Source: Kineococcus vitellinus
GTDB lineage: Bacteria; Actinomycetota; Actinomycetes; Actinomycetales; Kineococcaceae
Direction: 5' to 3'
Assembly: GCF_009906315.1 (NCBI RefSeq)
Contig: NZ_JAAALL010000001.1
Coordinates: 1-64,000 of the forward strand
DNA: 64,000 nucleotides
The position numbers and the translations under genes were made by a program. How positions within the stretch are numbered: the stretch's first letter is position 1; the number at the start of each line of letters is the position of its first letter. Positions 8,514 to 16,261 of this stretch are shown here, one piece after another. Under the pieces are notes generated by a model. It was not told the origin of the DNA, did no database searches, and saw only the letters and a list, made by a program, of their open reading frames with translations.

Positions 8514-9989
8514 GTGCACGCCGTGGTCAGCCCGGCCGCGTCGCCGCCCCGCCGTCCCCGTGCGCTGGCGACGGCGTTCCTGGCGGGGCTGGCGCTGATC
8601 TGGGTGTGGGTGCTGCTGACCTCCACGGGCAGCACGGACCGGGCCGTCCTCGTCACCGAGGTCGCCGGCGCCGCGGCCCTGGCCCTGGCCGCCGTCCACG
8701 CCCCCACCCCGCAGGGCCGCCGGGTCGTCGGGCTCGTCGGCGGCTGGGCCGCGCTCAGCGCGCTCGGCGACTCCTGGTGGTTGCTGACCGCCGGCTCCCC
8801 CGCGGTCAGCTACGCCCGGGGGCAGTACGAGCCGACCTCCACGGTGGTGGTGTTCCTGCTGCGCTACGCGGCGCTCGCGGTGGCCCTCGCCCTCGCCGTG
8901 CCGCACCGCACGGGCGCGCCCCGCGGGGCGTGGTCCGCGCTCGGCGACGCGCTGGCACCGCTGCAGGTGGCGGGCGGCGCGGCCGCGCTGGTGGCGCTGA
9001 CCACGCCGCTGGGCGACCTCCTCGACGACGGGCACCCGTACTCCCTGTTCTTCGCCTGCGACCTGCTCGTGGCGGCCGGCGCCGCCAGCCTGGTGCTGCG
9101 CCGCGCGCTCGCCGTCCGCCGGGTCCCCGGGCACCCGGCCCGGCTCGCGGTCGCCACCGCCGTCGGCGTCGCCTGCCTGTGCGCGGCGGACGCCGGCGTG
9201 GTGCTCGGCCTCGTGCGCGGTTCGCCGACGGCCGGCGCGCTCGGCTACACGTGCGGGCTGGTCGGTGCGGCCGTGGTCGTCGTCGCGCACCTGCGCGCGG
9301 GGCGGGTGCCGGCCCCGGCGGGCAGCTGCCTGCCGCCGGTCCCGGTGGCCGGGCGGGGCACCCGGCTCGCCGCGCTGCTGGCCGCCCGGCTGCTGCTGCC
9401 GGCGGCGGTGCTCGTCCTGACCACCGCGGGCGCCGTCCTCGGCTCCACCGGCACCAGCACCGGCACCGGCGCGGGCAGCGGCGCCGGCTGGCCCGCGGCC
9501 CTCGGCGGCGACCGGCCCGTGACGACCGGGCTGGCGGTCACCGCCCTGGCCTTCGCCCTCGCCGACGCGGTGCTGCGGCTGGTGCGCGCCGACCGCGCCG
9601 AGACCACCGCGGCGAGCGCCGTGACGACGACCGCCGTGACGAGCACCGCCACCTGCGGGCCCAGCTCGACCAGGCCCTGCGCGGGCAGGCCGAGGAAGGT
9701 CAGCAGCAGCCCGTCGTCCCCGGACTGGTCCGGGGGGCGCGCCGCCGCCTGCAGCAGCACCCCCAGCGCGGCCAGGCCCTCCAGCGCGCAGGCGGCGGCC
9801 ACGCCGGCCGCCACCCGGCGGCCCGCCCGGCCGGGCACCAGCCAGCCCGGCCGGCCGGCGAGCACCAGCCCGCACACCACGACCAGCGCGCACGTGCCCG
9901 CCAGCAGCACCTGCGGCACCGGCACCAGCGCCCACAGCAGCCCGACGCGGCGGCCGACCGGCACCTCCTGGCCGGCCTCGTCGGCGTAG
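8514..9989 (+). CDS. predicted polytopic membrane protein with doubtful C-terminus
   Basis: From GTG 8514 (GAGG nine bases upstream) the frame encodes at least eight hydrophobic segments up to about position 9600, for example FLAGLALIWVWVLL and AVVVVAHLRAG. After this the frame continues about 390 bp as Ser/Thr/Pro/Arg-rich sequence with rare AGG codons, which is the antisense of the convergent membrane gene. The real protein therefore probably ends in or near the overlap, or lost its own stop by deletion. No family is recognised. Confidence 0.5.
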   Translation: MHAVVSPAASPPRRPRALATAFLAGLALIWVWVLLTSTGSTDRAVLVTEVAGAAALALAAVHAPTPQGRRVVGLVGGWAALSALGDSWWLLTAGSPAVSYARGQYEPTSTVVVFLLRYAALAVALALAVPHRTGAPRGAWSALGDALAPLQVAGGAAALVALTTPLGDLLDDGHPYSLFFACDLLVAAGAASLVLRRALAVRRVPGHPARLAVATAVGVACLCAADAGVVLGLVRGSPTAGALGYTCGLVGAAVVVVAHLRAGRVPAPAGSCLPPVPVAGRGTRLAALLAARLLLPAAVLVLTTAGAVLGSTGTSTGTGAGSGAGWPAALGGDRPVTTGLAVTALAFALADAVLRLVRADRAETTAASAVTTTAVTSTATCGPSSTRPCAGRPRKVSSSPSSPDWSGGRAAACSSTPSAARPSSAQAAATPAATRRPARPGTSQPGRPASTSPHTTTSAHVPASSTCGTGTSAHSSPTRRPTGTSWPASSA

Positions 9990-10264
9990 CCGAAGTACGG
10001 CTCGTCGCGCGCGCCCCCGAGCACCTGCCGGGAGACCTCGGCCAGCACCAGCGGGCAGACCGCGGCCGCGGCGATCGGCAGCCACGACACCCAGGCCCAG
10101 CGGGCGCCGCCGCCCTCGTCGCCCTCGTCGGCGTCGTCGTCCGGGCCCTCGCCCGCGCCCTCGTCGGGGCCCTCGTCCCGCTCCGCGTCCGCGTCCTCGC
10201 GCACGCGCTCCCGCGCACCCCCGCCCGTGCCGTCGCGCCGGGTCGCGAGCTCGTCCTCGTCCAC
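9245..10264 (-). CDS. predicted membrane protein with acidic N-terminus, doubtful C-terminus
   Basis: From GTG 10264 the protein begins with a strongly acidic, disordered stretch of about 55 residues (DEDE, EGPDEGAGEGPDDDADEGDE). Four to five membrane segments follow (for example WLPIAAAAVCPLVLAEV, LLAGTCALVVVCGLVLAG, VLVTAVVVTALAAVV) down to about 9600. The rest to the stop at 9245 is low-complexity Pro/Ala/Arg/Thr, antisense to the membrane region of the convergent plus-strand gene, and is unlikely to be authentic coding sequence. Function unknown. Confidence 0.5.
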   Translation of the reverse strand: MDEDELATRRDGTGGGARERVREDADAERDEGPDEGAGEGPDDDADEGDEGGGARWAWVSWLPIAAAAVCPLVLAEVSRQVLGGARDEPYFGYADEAGQEVPVGRRVGLLWALVPVPQVLLAGTCALVVVCGLVLAGRPGWLVPGRAGRRVAAGVAAACALEGLAALGVLLQAAARPPDQSGDDGLLLTFLGLPAQGLVELGPQVAVLVTAVVVTALAAVVSARSARTSRSTASARAKARAVTASPVVTGRSPPRAAGQPAPLPAPVPVLVPVEPRTAPAVVRTSTAAGSSSRAASSAASRVPRPATGTGGRQLPAGAGTRPARRCATTTTAAPTSPHV

Positions 10265-10464
10265 GACCCGACGTTACGGCGCGCAGCGGGTCCCGTCGCC
10301 CGATCGGAGCAGCGCGATCGCGCGCGGTGAGCCGGGCGAGGGGGCGCGGCGGGTGCGACACACCCGGACGGCTGACGTCGCCTCGCCACGGGGTTCACGC
10401 GGTGTCAGGGTGGGAACACGCCGTCCGACCGGTCGGTGGTGGACCCCGGCGCAGGAGGCGCACC

Positions 10465-11394
10465 GTGCACTACTCCCTCGTGAGCTCTCCCGTCCTGGGT
10501 TTCGACCTCGTCCGGCTGCCCGCCGGCGACTCGGCCGCCGAGGTGCTGCTGCGCGCGCTGGCCAGCGGCCCGCGCGAGCTGGACCTGCTCGCCGCCCGCC
10601 ACGACCAGGGCACCCGCGCCGGGGCGTGGGACGCCGTGCGCACCGCCGGCGCGAACGTCCCGCAGATCACCGACGTGCTGGCGCAGGTCGCCGACGGCCT
10701 GGCCGCCGACGACTTCGGCGACGACGTGGCCGGGGCGCGCCTGGAGAAGGGCGTCGTGCGGGTCCTGCAGGGCAGCACCATCGCCGACGCCGACGCGCTC
10801 GTGCGCCTGGTCCACCACGACGTCCTCGACTGGACGTGGTCGACGCCGCTGGACGGCGGCCCGCGCCTGCGCACCGAGACCGCCGCCAAGGCCGCCGACG
10901 TCCTCGCCGACGCCGCCGTCTCCGCCTACCTGGGCGACCGCCTGCCCGACGGCGCCCGCCGCGTGCTGGCCCACCCGTACCTGCAGGCCGCCCGCGACAT
11001 GCCGCCGGTGCCCAGCGCGCCCGAGGACCTCGGCGAGGCGCAGGCCGGGGTGGCGGAGGTGCTCGACCGGCTGCGCCGCCTCGACGGCACCGACCGCGCC
11101 TGCCTGCGCGCCGTCGCCGAGGCCAGCCGCCCCGGTGCGGGGGAGTGGGCCTCGGCCGTGCACGACGCCTCGTGGGCCGTGCACCTGTCCGACCGCGTGC
11201 GCACGGCCGCCGCCGCGCAGCTGCTCGCCGTGCGCGCCTTCCGCGCCGGCGGCCTCGACGCCGCCGACGGCGCCGCCGGGCTGTGGAACGTCGTCAGCGG
11301 CGTCGTGCACGCCGAGGTCGTCGCCGACCTGCTCTCCTCGGACGCGCGCGCGGTGCTGCTGCGCCCGTGGGAAGCGGCCTTCGGCACCGACTGA
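10465..11394 (+). CDS. uncharacterised 309-residue protein
   Basis: Begins at GTG 10465, set by a strong AGGAGG at 10453-10458. The 309-residue product is soluble, mostly helical by composition and Ala/Asp-rich, with no signal peptide, membrane segment or recognised motif. Codon use is fully host-like. It stands alone, with about 200 bp before it and a G/C-rich repetitive spacer after it. I do not recognise the family. Confidence 0.75.
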   Translation: MHYSLVSSPVLGFDLVRLPAGDSAAEVLLRALASGPRELDLLAARHDQGTRAGAWDAVRTAGANVPQITDVLAQVADGLAADDFGDDVAGARLEKGVVRVLQGSTIADADALVRLVHHDVLDWTWSTPLDGGPRLRTETAAKAADVLADAAVSAYLGDRLPDGARRVLAHPYLQAARDMPPVPSAPEDLGEAQAGVAEVLDRLRRLDGTDRACLRAVAEASRPGAGEWASAVHDASWAVHLSDRVRTAAAAQLLAVRAFRAGGLDAADGAAGLWNVVSGVVHAEVVADLLSSDARAVLLRPWEAAFGTD

Positions 11395-11480
11395 GCGACC
11401 GACTGAGCGACTGGGCGACCGGGCGACCGGGCGGGCGACCGGGCGGGCGATCGGCTGAGCGACCGGCCCGGCGACCGGCG
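11388..11480. repeat. degenerate tandem repeat of CGACCGGG-type units
   Basis: About ten imperfect copies of an 8-12 bp unit (GAGCGACCG, GGGCGACC, GGGCGGGCGACC, and so on) start at the stop of the preceding gene and end just before the next promoter. The array looks like slippage expansion; no coding role is evident. Confidence 0.6.
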
Positions 11481-11493
11481 CGGCACCGGCCGG

Positions 11494-11499
11494 TACCGT
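11494..11499 (+). promoter_or_regulatory. -10 hexamer TACCGT, leaderless promoter of the membrane gene/ycnI pair
   Basis: TACCGT is followed by exactly six bases and then GTG 11506, the spacing of leaderless actinobacterial transcripts. It probably drives the membrane gene and ycnI together. Confidence 0.5.
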
Positions 11500-11505
11500 T
11501 CCCCC

Positions 11506-12129
11506 GTGCCGACCTCCGCCCCCGCCCCGCGCGGGCCGGGGCACGGCGCCCTGCGGGTGCTGCGGGCCGGTGCCCTCGCGGCCACGGTCGTCGGCCTCGC
11601 CGCCGTCGCGCACGTCGCCGCCGGCGGCCTGCTGCCCGGCCCGCTCGTCCTGGGCGCCGTCGGCGTCCTGGCCCTGTCAGCCTGCCTGGCCCTCGCGGGC
11701 CGCCGCTTCGGCGCCCGCACCGTGGTCCTGCTGCTCGGCGGCGGGCAGCTGCTGCTGCACGAGGTCCTCGCCGCCTGCTCGGTGCGCACGGTCGACGTCG
11801 CCTCCCACGGGCACCACCAGGAGTGGGTGCCGCTGGGTGCCGACGCCGTCGCGGCGACCTCGGCGGGTGCCGCCATGGCCGCCGCCCACGCGGGCGCGAC
11901 GGTGCTGGCCGCCGTCCTGCTGCTGCACGCCGAGGGGCTGCTGTGGTCGCTGTGGACGTGGCTGCAGCCGCTGCGCCGGGTGCTGCTGGTGCTCCTGCGC
12001 TTCGTCGCGCCGCGCCCGCCGCGCACCGCCGAGCCGCCCGTGCGGCCGCGGCCGCGCTCCGTGCTCGCGCGCCGGGTGCGCCGGCGTGGTCCACCGCGGG
12101 GGTCCGCCCTCGCCACGACCACGCCCTGA
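11506..12129 (+). CDS. small integral membrane protein paired with ycnI
   Basis: A 207-residue protein with about four membrane helices (AGALAATVVGLAAVAHVAAG, LVLGAVGVLALSACLALAG, VVLLLGGGQLLLHEVLAA, AGATVLAAVLLLHAEGLLW). It has histidines in or near the membrane (HEVLAAC, SHGHHQEW, AAAHAG) and a basic Pro/Arg-rich cytoplasmic tail. Proteins of this layout often sit next to ycnI in actinobacteria, which together with the His content suggests a metal (copper) role; that is inference. The gap to ycnI is 22 bp, so the two are probably one operon. Confidence 0.7.
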   Translation: MPTSAPAPRGPGHGALRVLRAGALAATVVGLAAVAHVAAGGLLPGPLVLGAVGVLALSACLALAGRRFGARTVVLLLGGGQLLLHEVLAACSVRTVDVASHGHHQEWVPLGADAVAATSAGAAMAAAHAGATVLAAVLLLHAEGLLWSLWTWLQPLRRVLLVLLRFVAPRPPRTAEPPVRPRPRSVLARRVRRRGPPRGSALATTTP

Positions 12130-12151
12130 CGACACCCCGAGGAAGCACCCC

Positions 12152-12961
12152 GTGCGATCGACCCTGCGCTCCACCCTGCCCACCAGCCCGACCACGACCC
12201 CGACCCGGTCCAGGAGCCGGTCCACCACCCTGACCACCACGCTGCCCGCCGCGGCCGCGACCGCGGCCGCCGCGCTGCTGCTGGCCGCCGCGCCGGCCTC
12301 CGCCCACGTGCACGCCGTGCCCGACGCGACCGCCGCCGACGGCTACAGCGTCGTGACCTTCCGGGTGCCCAACGAGTCCGAGGGCGCGGCCACGACGTCG
12401 GTGCAGGTCCAGCTGCCCACCGACCACCCCTTCACCTGGGTCGCGGTCAAGCCCGTCGCCGGCTGGAGCGCGACGGTCGCCGAGGGCGACCTGCCCGCCC
12501 CCGTGCAGGTCGACGGCGCGACCGTCACGAAGGCGCCGCTGACGATCACCTGGACCGCCGAGGCCGGTGCGTCCGGGATCGGCGTCGGCCAGTTCGAGGA
12601 GTTCTCGGCCGACGTCGGCCCGCTGCCCGCCGAGGGCACCCGGGTGGTGCTGCCGACGGTGCAGACCTACGCCGACGGGGAGGTCTCCCGCTGGACCGAG
12701 GTCGCCGACCCCGGCGCCGAGGAGCCGGCCGAGCCCGCACCGGAGTTCACCACGACCGCCGCCGAGGACGGGCACGGTGCCGGCGCGCACGCCGAGGAGG
12801 CCGCCGGGGCCGCGGGCTCCGGGGGCTCCGGGGGGAGCGCCGCGGGCGCGTCCGGCACCTCGGACGCCCTGGCCCGCGGCCTGGGCGGCGCCGGGCTGCT
12901 GCTGGGCCTGGGCGCGCTCGTCGTCGCCCTGCTGCGCCGCGGGGGCACCGCCCGCGCCTGA
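12152..12961 (+). CDS. ycnI: YcnI-family copper-binding exported protein
   Basis: A 269-residue precursor starting at GTG 12152 with GAGG nine bases upstream. A long basic N-terminus leads to a hydrophobic core and the cleavage site ASA-HVHAVP, which leaves an N-terminal His as in YcnI, where His1 and a downstream Trp (here VAGWSAT) belong to the copper site. The YcnI/DUF1775 beta-sandwich fills residues about 55-195. It is followed by a Gly/Ser/Ala linker with GHGAGAH and a C-terminal membrane anchor ending RRGG. Expected to be anchored outside the membrane and to handle copper for oxidase assembly or homeostasis. Confidence 0.85.
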   Translation: MRSTLRSTLPTSPTTTPTRSRSRSTTLTTTLPAAAATAAAALLLAAAPASAHVHAVPDATAADGYSVVTFRVPNESEGAATTSVQVQLPTDHPFTWVAVKPVAGWSATVAEGDLPAPVQVDGATVTKAPLTITWTAEAGASGIGVGQFEEFSADVGPLPAEGTRVVLPTVQTYADGEVSRWTEVADPGAEEPAEPAPEFTTTAAEDGHGAGAHAEEAAGAAGSGGSGGSAAGASGTSDALARGLGGAGLLLGLGALVVALLRRGGTARA

Positions 12962-12980
12962 CCCGGGGACCCCGCCCCCT

Positions 12981-13026
12981 CCGGTCGGTGATCTTCCACG
13001 GTGCACCGTGGAAGATCACCGACCGG
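12981..13026. repeat. 46-bp perfect palindrome between ycnI and cheB
   Basis: Left arm 12981-13003 and right arm 13004-13026 are exact reverse complements with no spacer; the core reads CCACGGTGCACCGTGG. It lies 20 bp after the ycnI stop and about 110 bp before the che promoter. As RNA it would form a hairpin of about 21 bp and could terminate ycnI transcription without a U-tract, as is common in actinobacteria. A REP-like or protein-binding role is also possible. Confidence 0.7.
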
Positions 13027-13135
13027 GAGCCGGGAGCCGCGACGCGCGGTGACTGGGTGTCACTGGCCATCACGGAGCAGAGTGGTCGGTGTCAGGGGGT
13101 CGACGTCCGCGACGGCACTCGTGCCGCTCCGCCGT

Positions 13136-13162
13136 TCAAGGTTCGCCACCGGTGGCCGATGG
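13136..13162 (+). promoter_or_regulatory. sigma-28 (FliA/WhiG-type) promoter of the chemotaxis operon
   Basis: The -35 box TCAAGGTT (13136-13143) and -10 box GCCGATGG (13155-13162) are separated by exactly 11 bp. They fit the motility sigma-28 consensus TAAAGTTT-N11-GCCGATAA in 6/8 and 6/8 positions. The site is about 80 bp upstream of the cheB start. Sigma-28 control is known for flagellar and chemotaxis genes, so position and gene content agree. Confidence 0.6.
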
Positions 13163-13243
13163 AGAAGGGAGCCGCCCACCGGGCGGCGGTGGTTCCACGG
13201 CGCCGACCTCACCGCGCCGACGGCAGGGAAGGTCAGGTGCGAC

Positions 13244-14533
13244 GTGGGGCAACCCGTCAAGGTGCTCGTGGTCGACGACTCGGTCGTCGTCCGGCGCCTG
13301 GTCACCGACGTGCTCGCGTCCGACCCGGCGATCGAGGTCGTGGGGACCGCGGCCAACGGCAGGATCGCCCTCGAGAAGATCGACCAGCTGCAGCCCGACG
13401 CGGTGACCCTCGACATCGAGATGCCCGTCATGGACGGCCTGGAGACGATCAAGGAGATCCGCAAGGTCCACCGGAAGCTCCCGGTGATCATGTTCTCCAC
13501 GCTCACCGAGCGCGGCGCGACCGCGACCCTGGAGGCGCTCTCGTCCGGCGCCTCGGACTACGTGACCAAGCCGGCCAACGTCGGCAGCGTCAGCGAGTCC
13601 ATGGAGTCCGTCCGCCAGCAGCTCATCCCCAAGATCAAGGCGCTCGTCCCCGGTGCCGGCGCACCGGCCGCGGCACCCGCCCCGGCGGTGCGCGCGGCGG
13701 CGACCGCCGCGCCGTCGGCGCCGGTCCCGGCGCGGGTGCGCAGCGGTGCACCGGGCAGCGTCCGCGCGCTCGTCATCGGCTCGTCCACCGGCGGGCCGGA
13801 GGCGCTGTCGGCGGTGCTGGAGAAGCTGCCCGCCAACCTCGGCGTCCCGGTCCTGGTGACCCAGCACATGCCGCCGGTCTTCACCCGCCTCTACGCCCAG
13901 CGCCTGGACAAGGTGAGCGCGCTGCGCGTCGTGGAGGCGAGCGACGGCGAGCCCGTCGTGCCCGGCACCGTCTACGTGGCCCCCGGCGACCACCACATGG
14001 AGGTCGCCCGCCGCGGTCCCCAGATGGTGATCAAGCTGCAGCAGGGACCCGCCGAGAACTTCTGCCGGCCCGCCGTCGACGTCATGCTCCGCTCGGCCGT
14101 CGCGGCGTTCGGCGGTGACCTGCTCGCGGTGATCCTCACCGGGATGGGTTCCGACGGCAAGCTCGGCTGCAAGGCGGTGGCCGCCGCCGGCGGCCAGGTC
14201 CTCGCCCAGGACGAGGCCACCTCGGTGGTCTGGGGGATGCCCGGCGCGGTCACGCGCGAGGGCATCGCCGACGAGGTCCTGCCGCTGCCCGCGATGGCCG
14301 ACGCGATCCAGCGCCGGCTGGGGCCGGGCGGCCGCGCGGCCGCCCCGGCGCGCAGCCCGCTGCCGGCGGTGGCGCCGGCGCGCACCACCCCCGCCGCCAC
14401 CCCCGCCGGTCCGCGGGCCACCGGGAGCACCGGCACCACCCGCTCGACCAGCACGACCCCCCACGCGCCGGCGCGGCCGCCGGCGTCCCGTCCCGCCGCT
14501 CCCGCGGCCCGTCCCTCCACAGGCAGGTGGTGA
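13244..14533 (+). CDS. cheB: CheB: chemotaxis protein-glutamate methylesterase/deamidase
   Basis: A 429-residue two-domain protein that demethylates receptor glutamates to reset chemotaxis signalling. The N-terminal receiver (1-125) has the acidic pair VVDDS (D11/D12), phosphoacceptor D57 (TLDIEMPVMDG) and TKP lysine. After an Ala/Pro linker, the esterase domain (about 172-365) has the triad S181 (GSSTGG), H208 (TQHMPP) and D304 (GMGSDG). A Pro/Ala/Thr-rich tail of about 55 residues is unusual for the family. GTG 13244 is chosen because the receiver begins there and AGG motifs precede it. First gene of cheB-cheR-cheY-cheX-cheY'. Confidence 0.93.
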   Translation: MGQPVKVLVVDDSVVVRRLVTDVLASDPAIEVVGTAANGRIALEKIDQLQPDAVTLDIEMPVMDGLETIKEIRKVHRKLPVIMFSTLTERGATATLEALSSGASDYVTKPANVGSVSESMESVRQQLIPKIKALVPGAGAPAAAPAPAVRAAATAAPSAPVPARVRSGAPGSVRALVIGSSTGGPEALSAVLEKLPANLGVPVLVTQHMPPVFTRLYAQRLDKVSALRVVEASDGEPVVPGTVYVAPGDHHMEVARRGPQMVIKLQQGPAENFCRPAVDVMLRSAVAAFGGDLLAVILTGMGSDGKLGCKAVAAAGGQVLAQDEATSVVWGMPGAVTREGIADEVLPLPAMADAIQRRLGPGGRAAAPARSPLPAVAPARTTPAATPAGPRATGSTGTTRSTSTTPHAPARPPASRPAAPAARPSTGRW

Positions 14534-14534
14534 C

Positions 14535-15365
14535 ATGGCACTCACGACCGCAGCCTTCGACTGGGTGCGCACGCTGGTGCGCAAGGAGAGCGCGATCGTC
14601 CTCGAACCGGGCAAGGAGTACCTCGTCGAGTCCCGGCTCGTGCCCCTGGCACGCGCCGCGGGCGCGACGGACGTCTCCGCGTACGTCGACGGCATCCGGT
14701 TGCGCCCCGACCGCCGCGCGACCACCGCGATCGTCGAAGCGCTCACGACCAACGAGACGTCGTGGTTCCGCGACGGCGCGCCCTTCCAGGCGTTCTCGAC
14801 CTCCGTCGTCCCGGCCCTGAAGCAGGCGCGCGCGGCCACCCGGTCGCTGCGCATCTGGTCCGCGGCCAGCTCCACCGGCCAGGAGGCCTACAGCCTGGCG
14901 ATGGGCCTCAAGGACGGCGTGGTGAGCGAGGGCTGGCGTGCCGAGATCATCGGCACCGACATCTCCAGCGAGGTGGTGGAGAAGGCCAAGGCCGGCCGCT
15001 ACTCGCAGCTGGAGATGAACCGCGGCCTGCCCGCCCCGCTGCTGGTCCGGCACTTCACCCGGGTCGGCACGCAGTGGCAGGTGAACGACGACCTGAAGCG
15101 GATGGTGCGCTTCCAGCAGCTGAACCTCACGAGCTCGTACGCGGCCCTCGGTCAGTTCGACGTGGTGTTCCTGCGCAACGTGCTCATCTACTTCGACCTG
15201 GAGACCAAGCGGGACATCCTGTCCCGGGTCCGCAAGGTCATCAAGCCCGGGGGGTACATGTTCCTCGGGGGTGCAGAAACCACACTGGGTGTCGACGACA
15301 ACTGGGACCGGGAACTCATCGGACGGGTCTCGGTCCACCGTCCCAAGAACGGAGGTCAGGCATGA
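14535..15365 (+). CDS. cheR: CheR: chemoreceptor glutamate methyltransferase
   Basis: A 276-residue SAM-dependent methyltransferase that methylates receptor glutamates, opposing CheB. Visible motifs are TNETSWFRD (substrate domain boundary), IWSAASSTGQEAYSLAM (SAM-binding motif I), IIGTDISSEVVEKAK, VVFLRNVLIYFD and the GGYMFLGGAETT strand. ATG 14535 is one base after the cheB stop, and its own stop overlaps the next start (ATGA), so expression is coupled. Confidence 0.93.
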   Translation: MALTTAAFDWVRTLVRKESAIVLEPGKEYLVESRLVPLARAAGATDVSAYVDGIRLRPDRRATTAIVEALTTNETSWFRDGAPFQAFSTSVVPALKQARAATRSLRIWSAASSTGQEAYSLAMGLKDGVVSEGWRAEIIGTDISSEVVEKAKAGRYSQLEMNRGLPAPLLVRHFTRVGTQWQVNDDLKRMVRFQQLNLTSSYAALGQFDVVFLRNVLIYFDLETKRDILSRVRKVIKPGGYMFLGGAETTLGVDDNWDRELIGRVSVHRPKNGGQA

Positions 15366-15745
15366 GGGCTCTGGTCGTGGATGACTCCCGCGCCATGCGG
15401 AAGATCATCGCAGGAGCGTTGCGCAAGCTCGGGTACGAGACGGTCGAGGCGGCCGACGGCGCGGAGGCGCTGAAGGTCCTCGGGGAGGGCCCGCTGCCCG
15501 ACCTCGCCACGGTCGACTGGAACATGCCGGTCATGGACGGGCTCACGTTCGTGACGCAGGTCCGCGCCAACCGCGAGTACCGCGCGCTGACGCTGATGAT
15601 GGTCACCACCGAGGCCGAGCACGGGCAGATCGTCCGTGCGCTGGCCGCCGGTGCGCACGAGTACCTCATCAAGCCGTTCACGGTGGAGGCGCTGGAGGAG
15701 AAGCTGTCCCTGCTGGGCCTGCTCCCGGAGGTGAGCCAGGCGTGA
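15362..15745 (+). CDS. cheY: CheY-type single-domain response regulator
   Basis: A 127-residue stand-alone receiver. Acidic pair D7/D8 (VVDDSRAM), phosphoacceptor D52 (TVDWNMPVMDG), Thr switch in MMVTTEAE and the conserved lysine in IKPFT are all present. In the operon it would carry the phosphoryl signal from CheA to the flagellar motor; no cheA is inside this window. The start overlaps the cheR stop by four bases and the stop overlaps the next GTG by four bases. Confidence 0.92.
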   Translation: MRALVVDDSRAMRKIIAGALRKLGYETVEAADGAEALKVLGEGPLPDLATVDWNMPVMDGLTFVTQVRANREYRALTLMMVTTEAEHGQIVRALAAGAHEYLIKPFTVEALEEKLSLLGLLPEVSQA

Positions 15746-16254
15746 CGGAACTGATCGAGGACCTCGAGCCCGACTACGTCGAGGACGAGGCGCTGGCGCA
15801 GATCGTCGAGCAGATGTGGGCGTCCTACTTCGCCCACGTCGAGTTCCTGCTCCCGTCGTTCGAGCCGCACGACATCGACGGCGAGATCCTCTGCGCGTCG
15901 GTGACGATCTCGGGCGCCCGCCCGGGCATCGTGACCGTCTCCGTGGAGAAGGGGGTCGCCTCGCCGCTGGCCGCCGCCCTCCTGCAGGAGGACGACGACG
16001 CGCTGCCCGCCGAGGACGTCTACGACGCGCTCGGCGAGGTCGCCAACATCGTCGGCGGCAACATCAAGGCGCTCGTGCCCGACGCCGGCCCGCTGGGCCT
16101 GCCGGTCGTCTCGACCGCCAAGCCGCTGCACGGTTCCTCCGGGCGCCTCGCCGCCCGTCTCGACGCCAACTGGCGCGGCCAGTGGCTGACCTTCGAGGTG
16201 TGGCTGGCCGGCGCCGGCGACACCACCCCCCAGAACACCGGTCAGGAGCACTGA
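15742..16254 (+). CDS. cheX: CheX/CheC-family protein, likely CheY-P phosphatase
   Basis: A 170-residue protein with the CheX/CheC phosphatase signature ExxN at E99-N102 (DALGEVANIVGGNIKAL), preceded by an acidic N-terminal segment. In this family the Glu and Asn position water for hydrolysis of phosphorylated CheY. One ExxN motif, as in CheX, rather than the two of CheC, supports the CheX name. GTG 15742 overlaps the cheY stop by four bases. It ends eight bases before the next start. Confidence 0.8.
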   Translation: MTELIEDLEPDYVEDEALAQIVEQMWASYFAHVEFLLPSFEPHDIDGEILCASVTISGARPGIVTVSVEKGVASPLAAALLQEDDDALPAEDVYDALGEVANIVGGNIKALVPDAGPLGLPVVSTAKPLHGSSGRLAARLDANWRGQWLTFEVWLAGAGDTTPQNTGQEH

Positions 16255-16261
16255 GACAACC

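Noticed and set aside
6110-8707. 865-codon minus-strand frame opposite the acyl-CoA oxidase gene
   Set aside because: Antisense of a clearly conserved enzyme; no domain recognisable.
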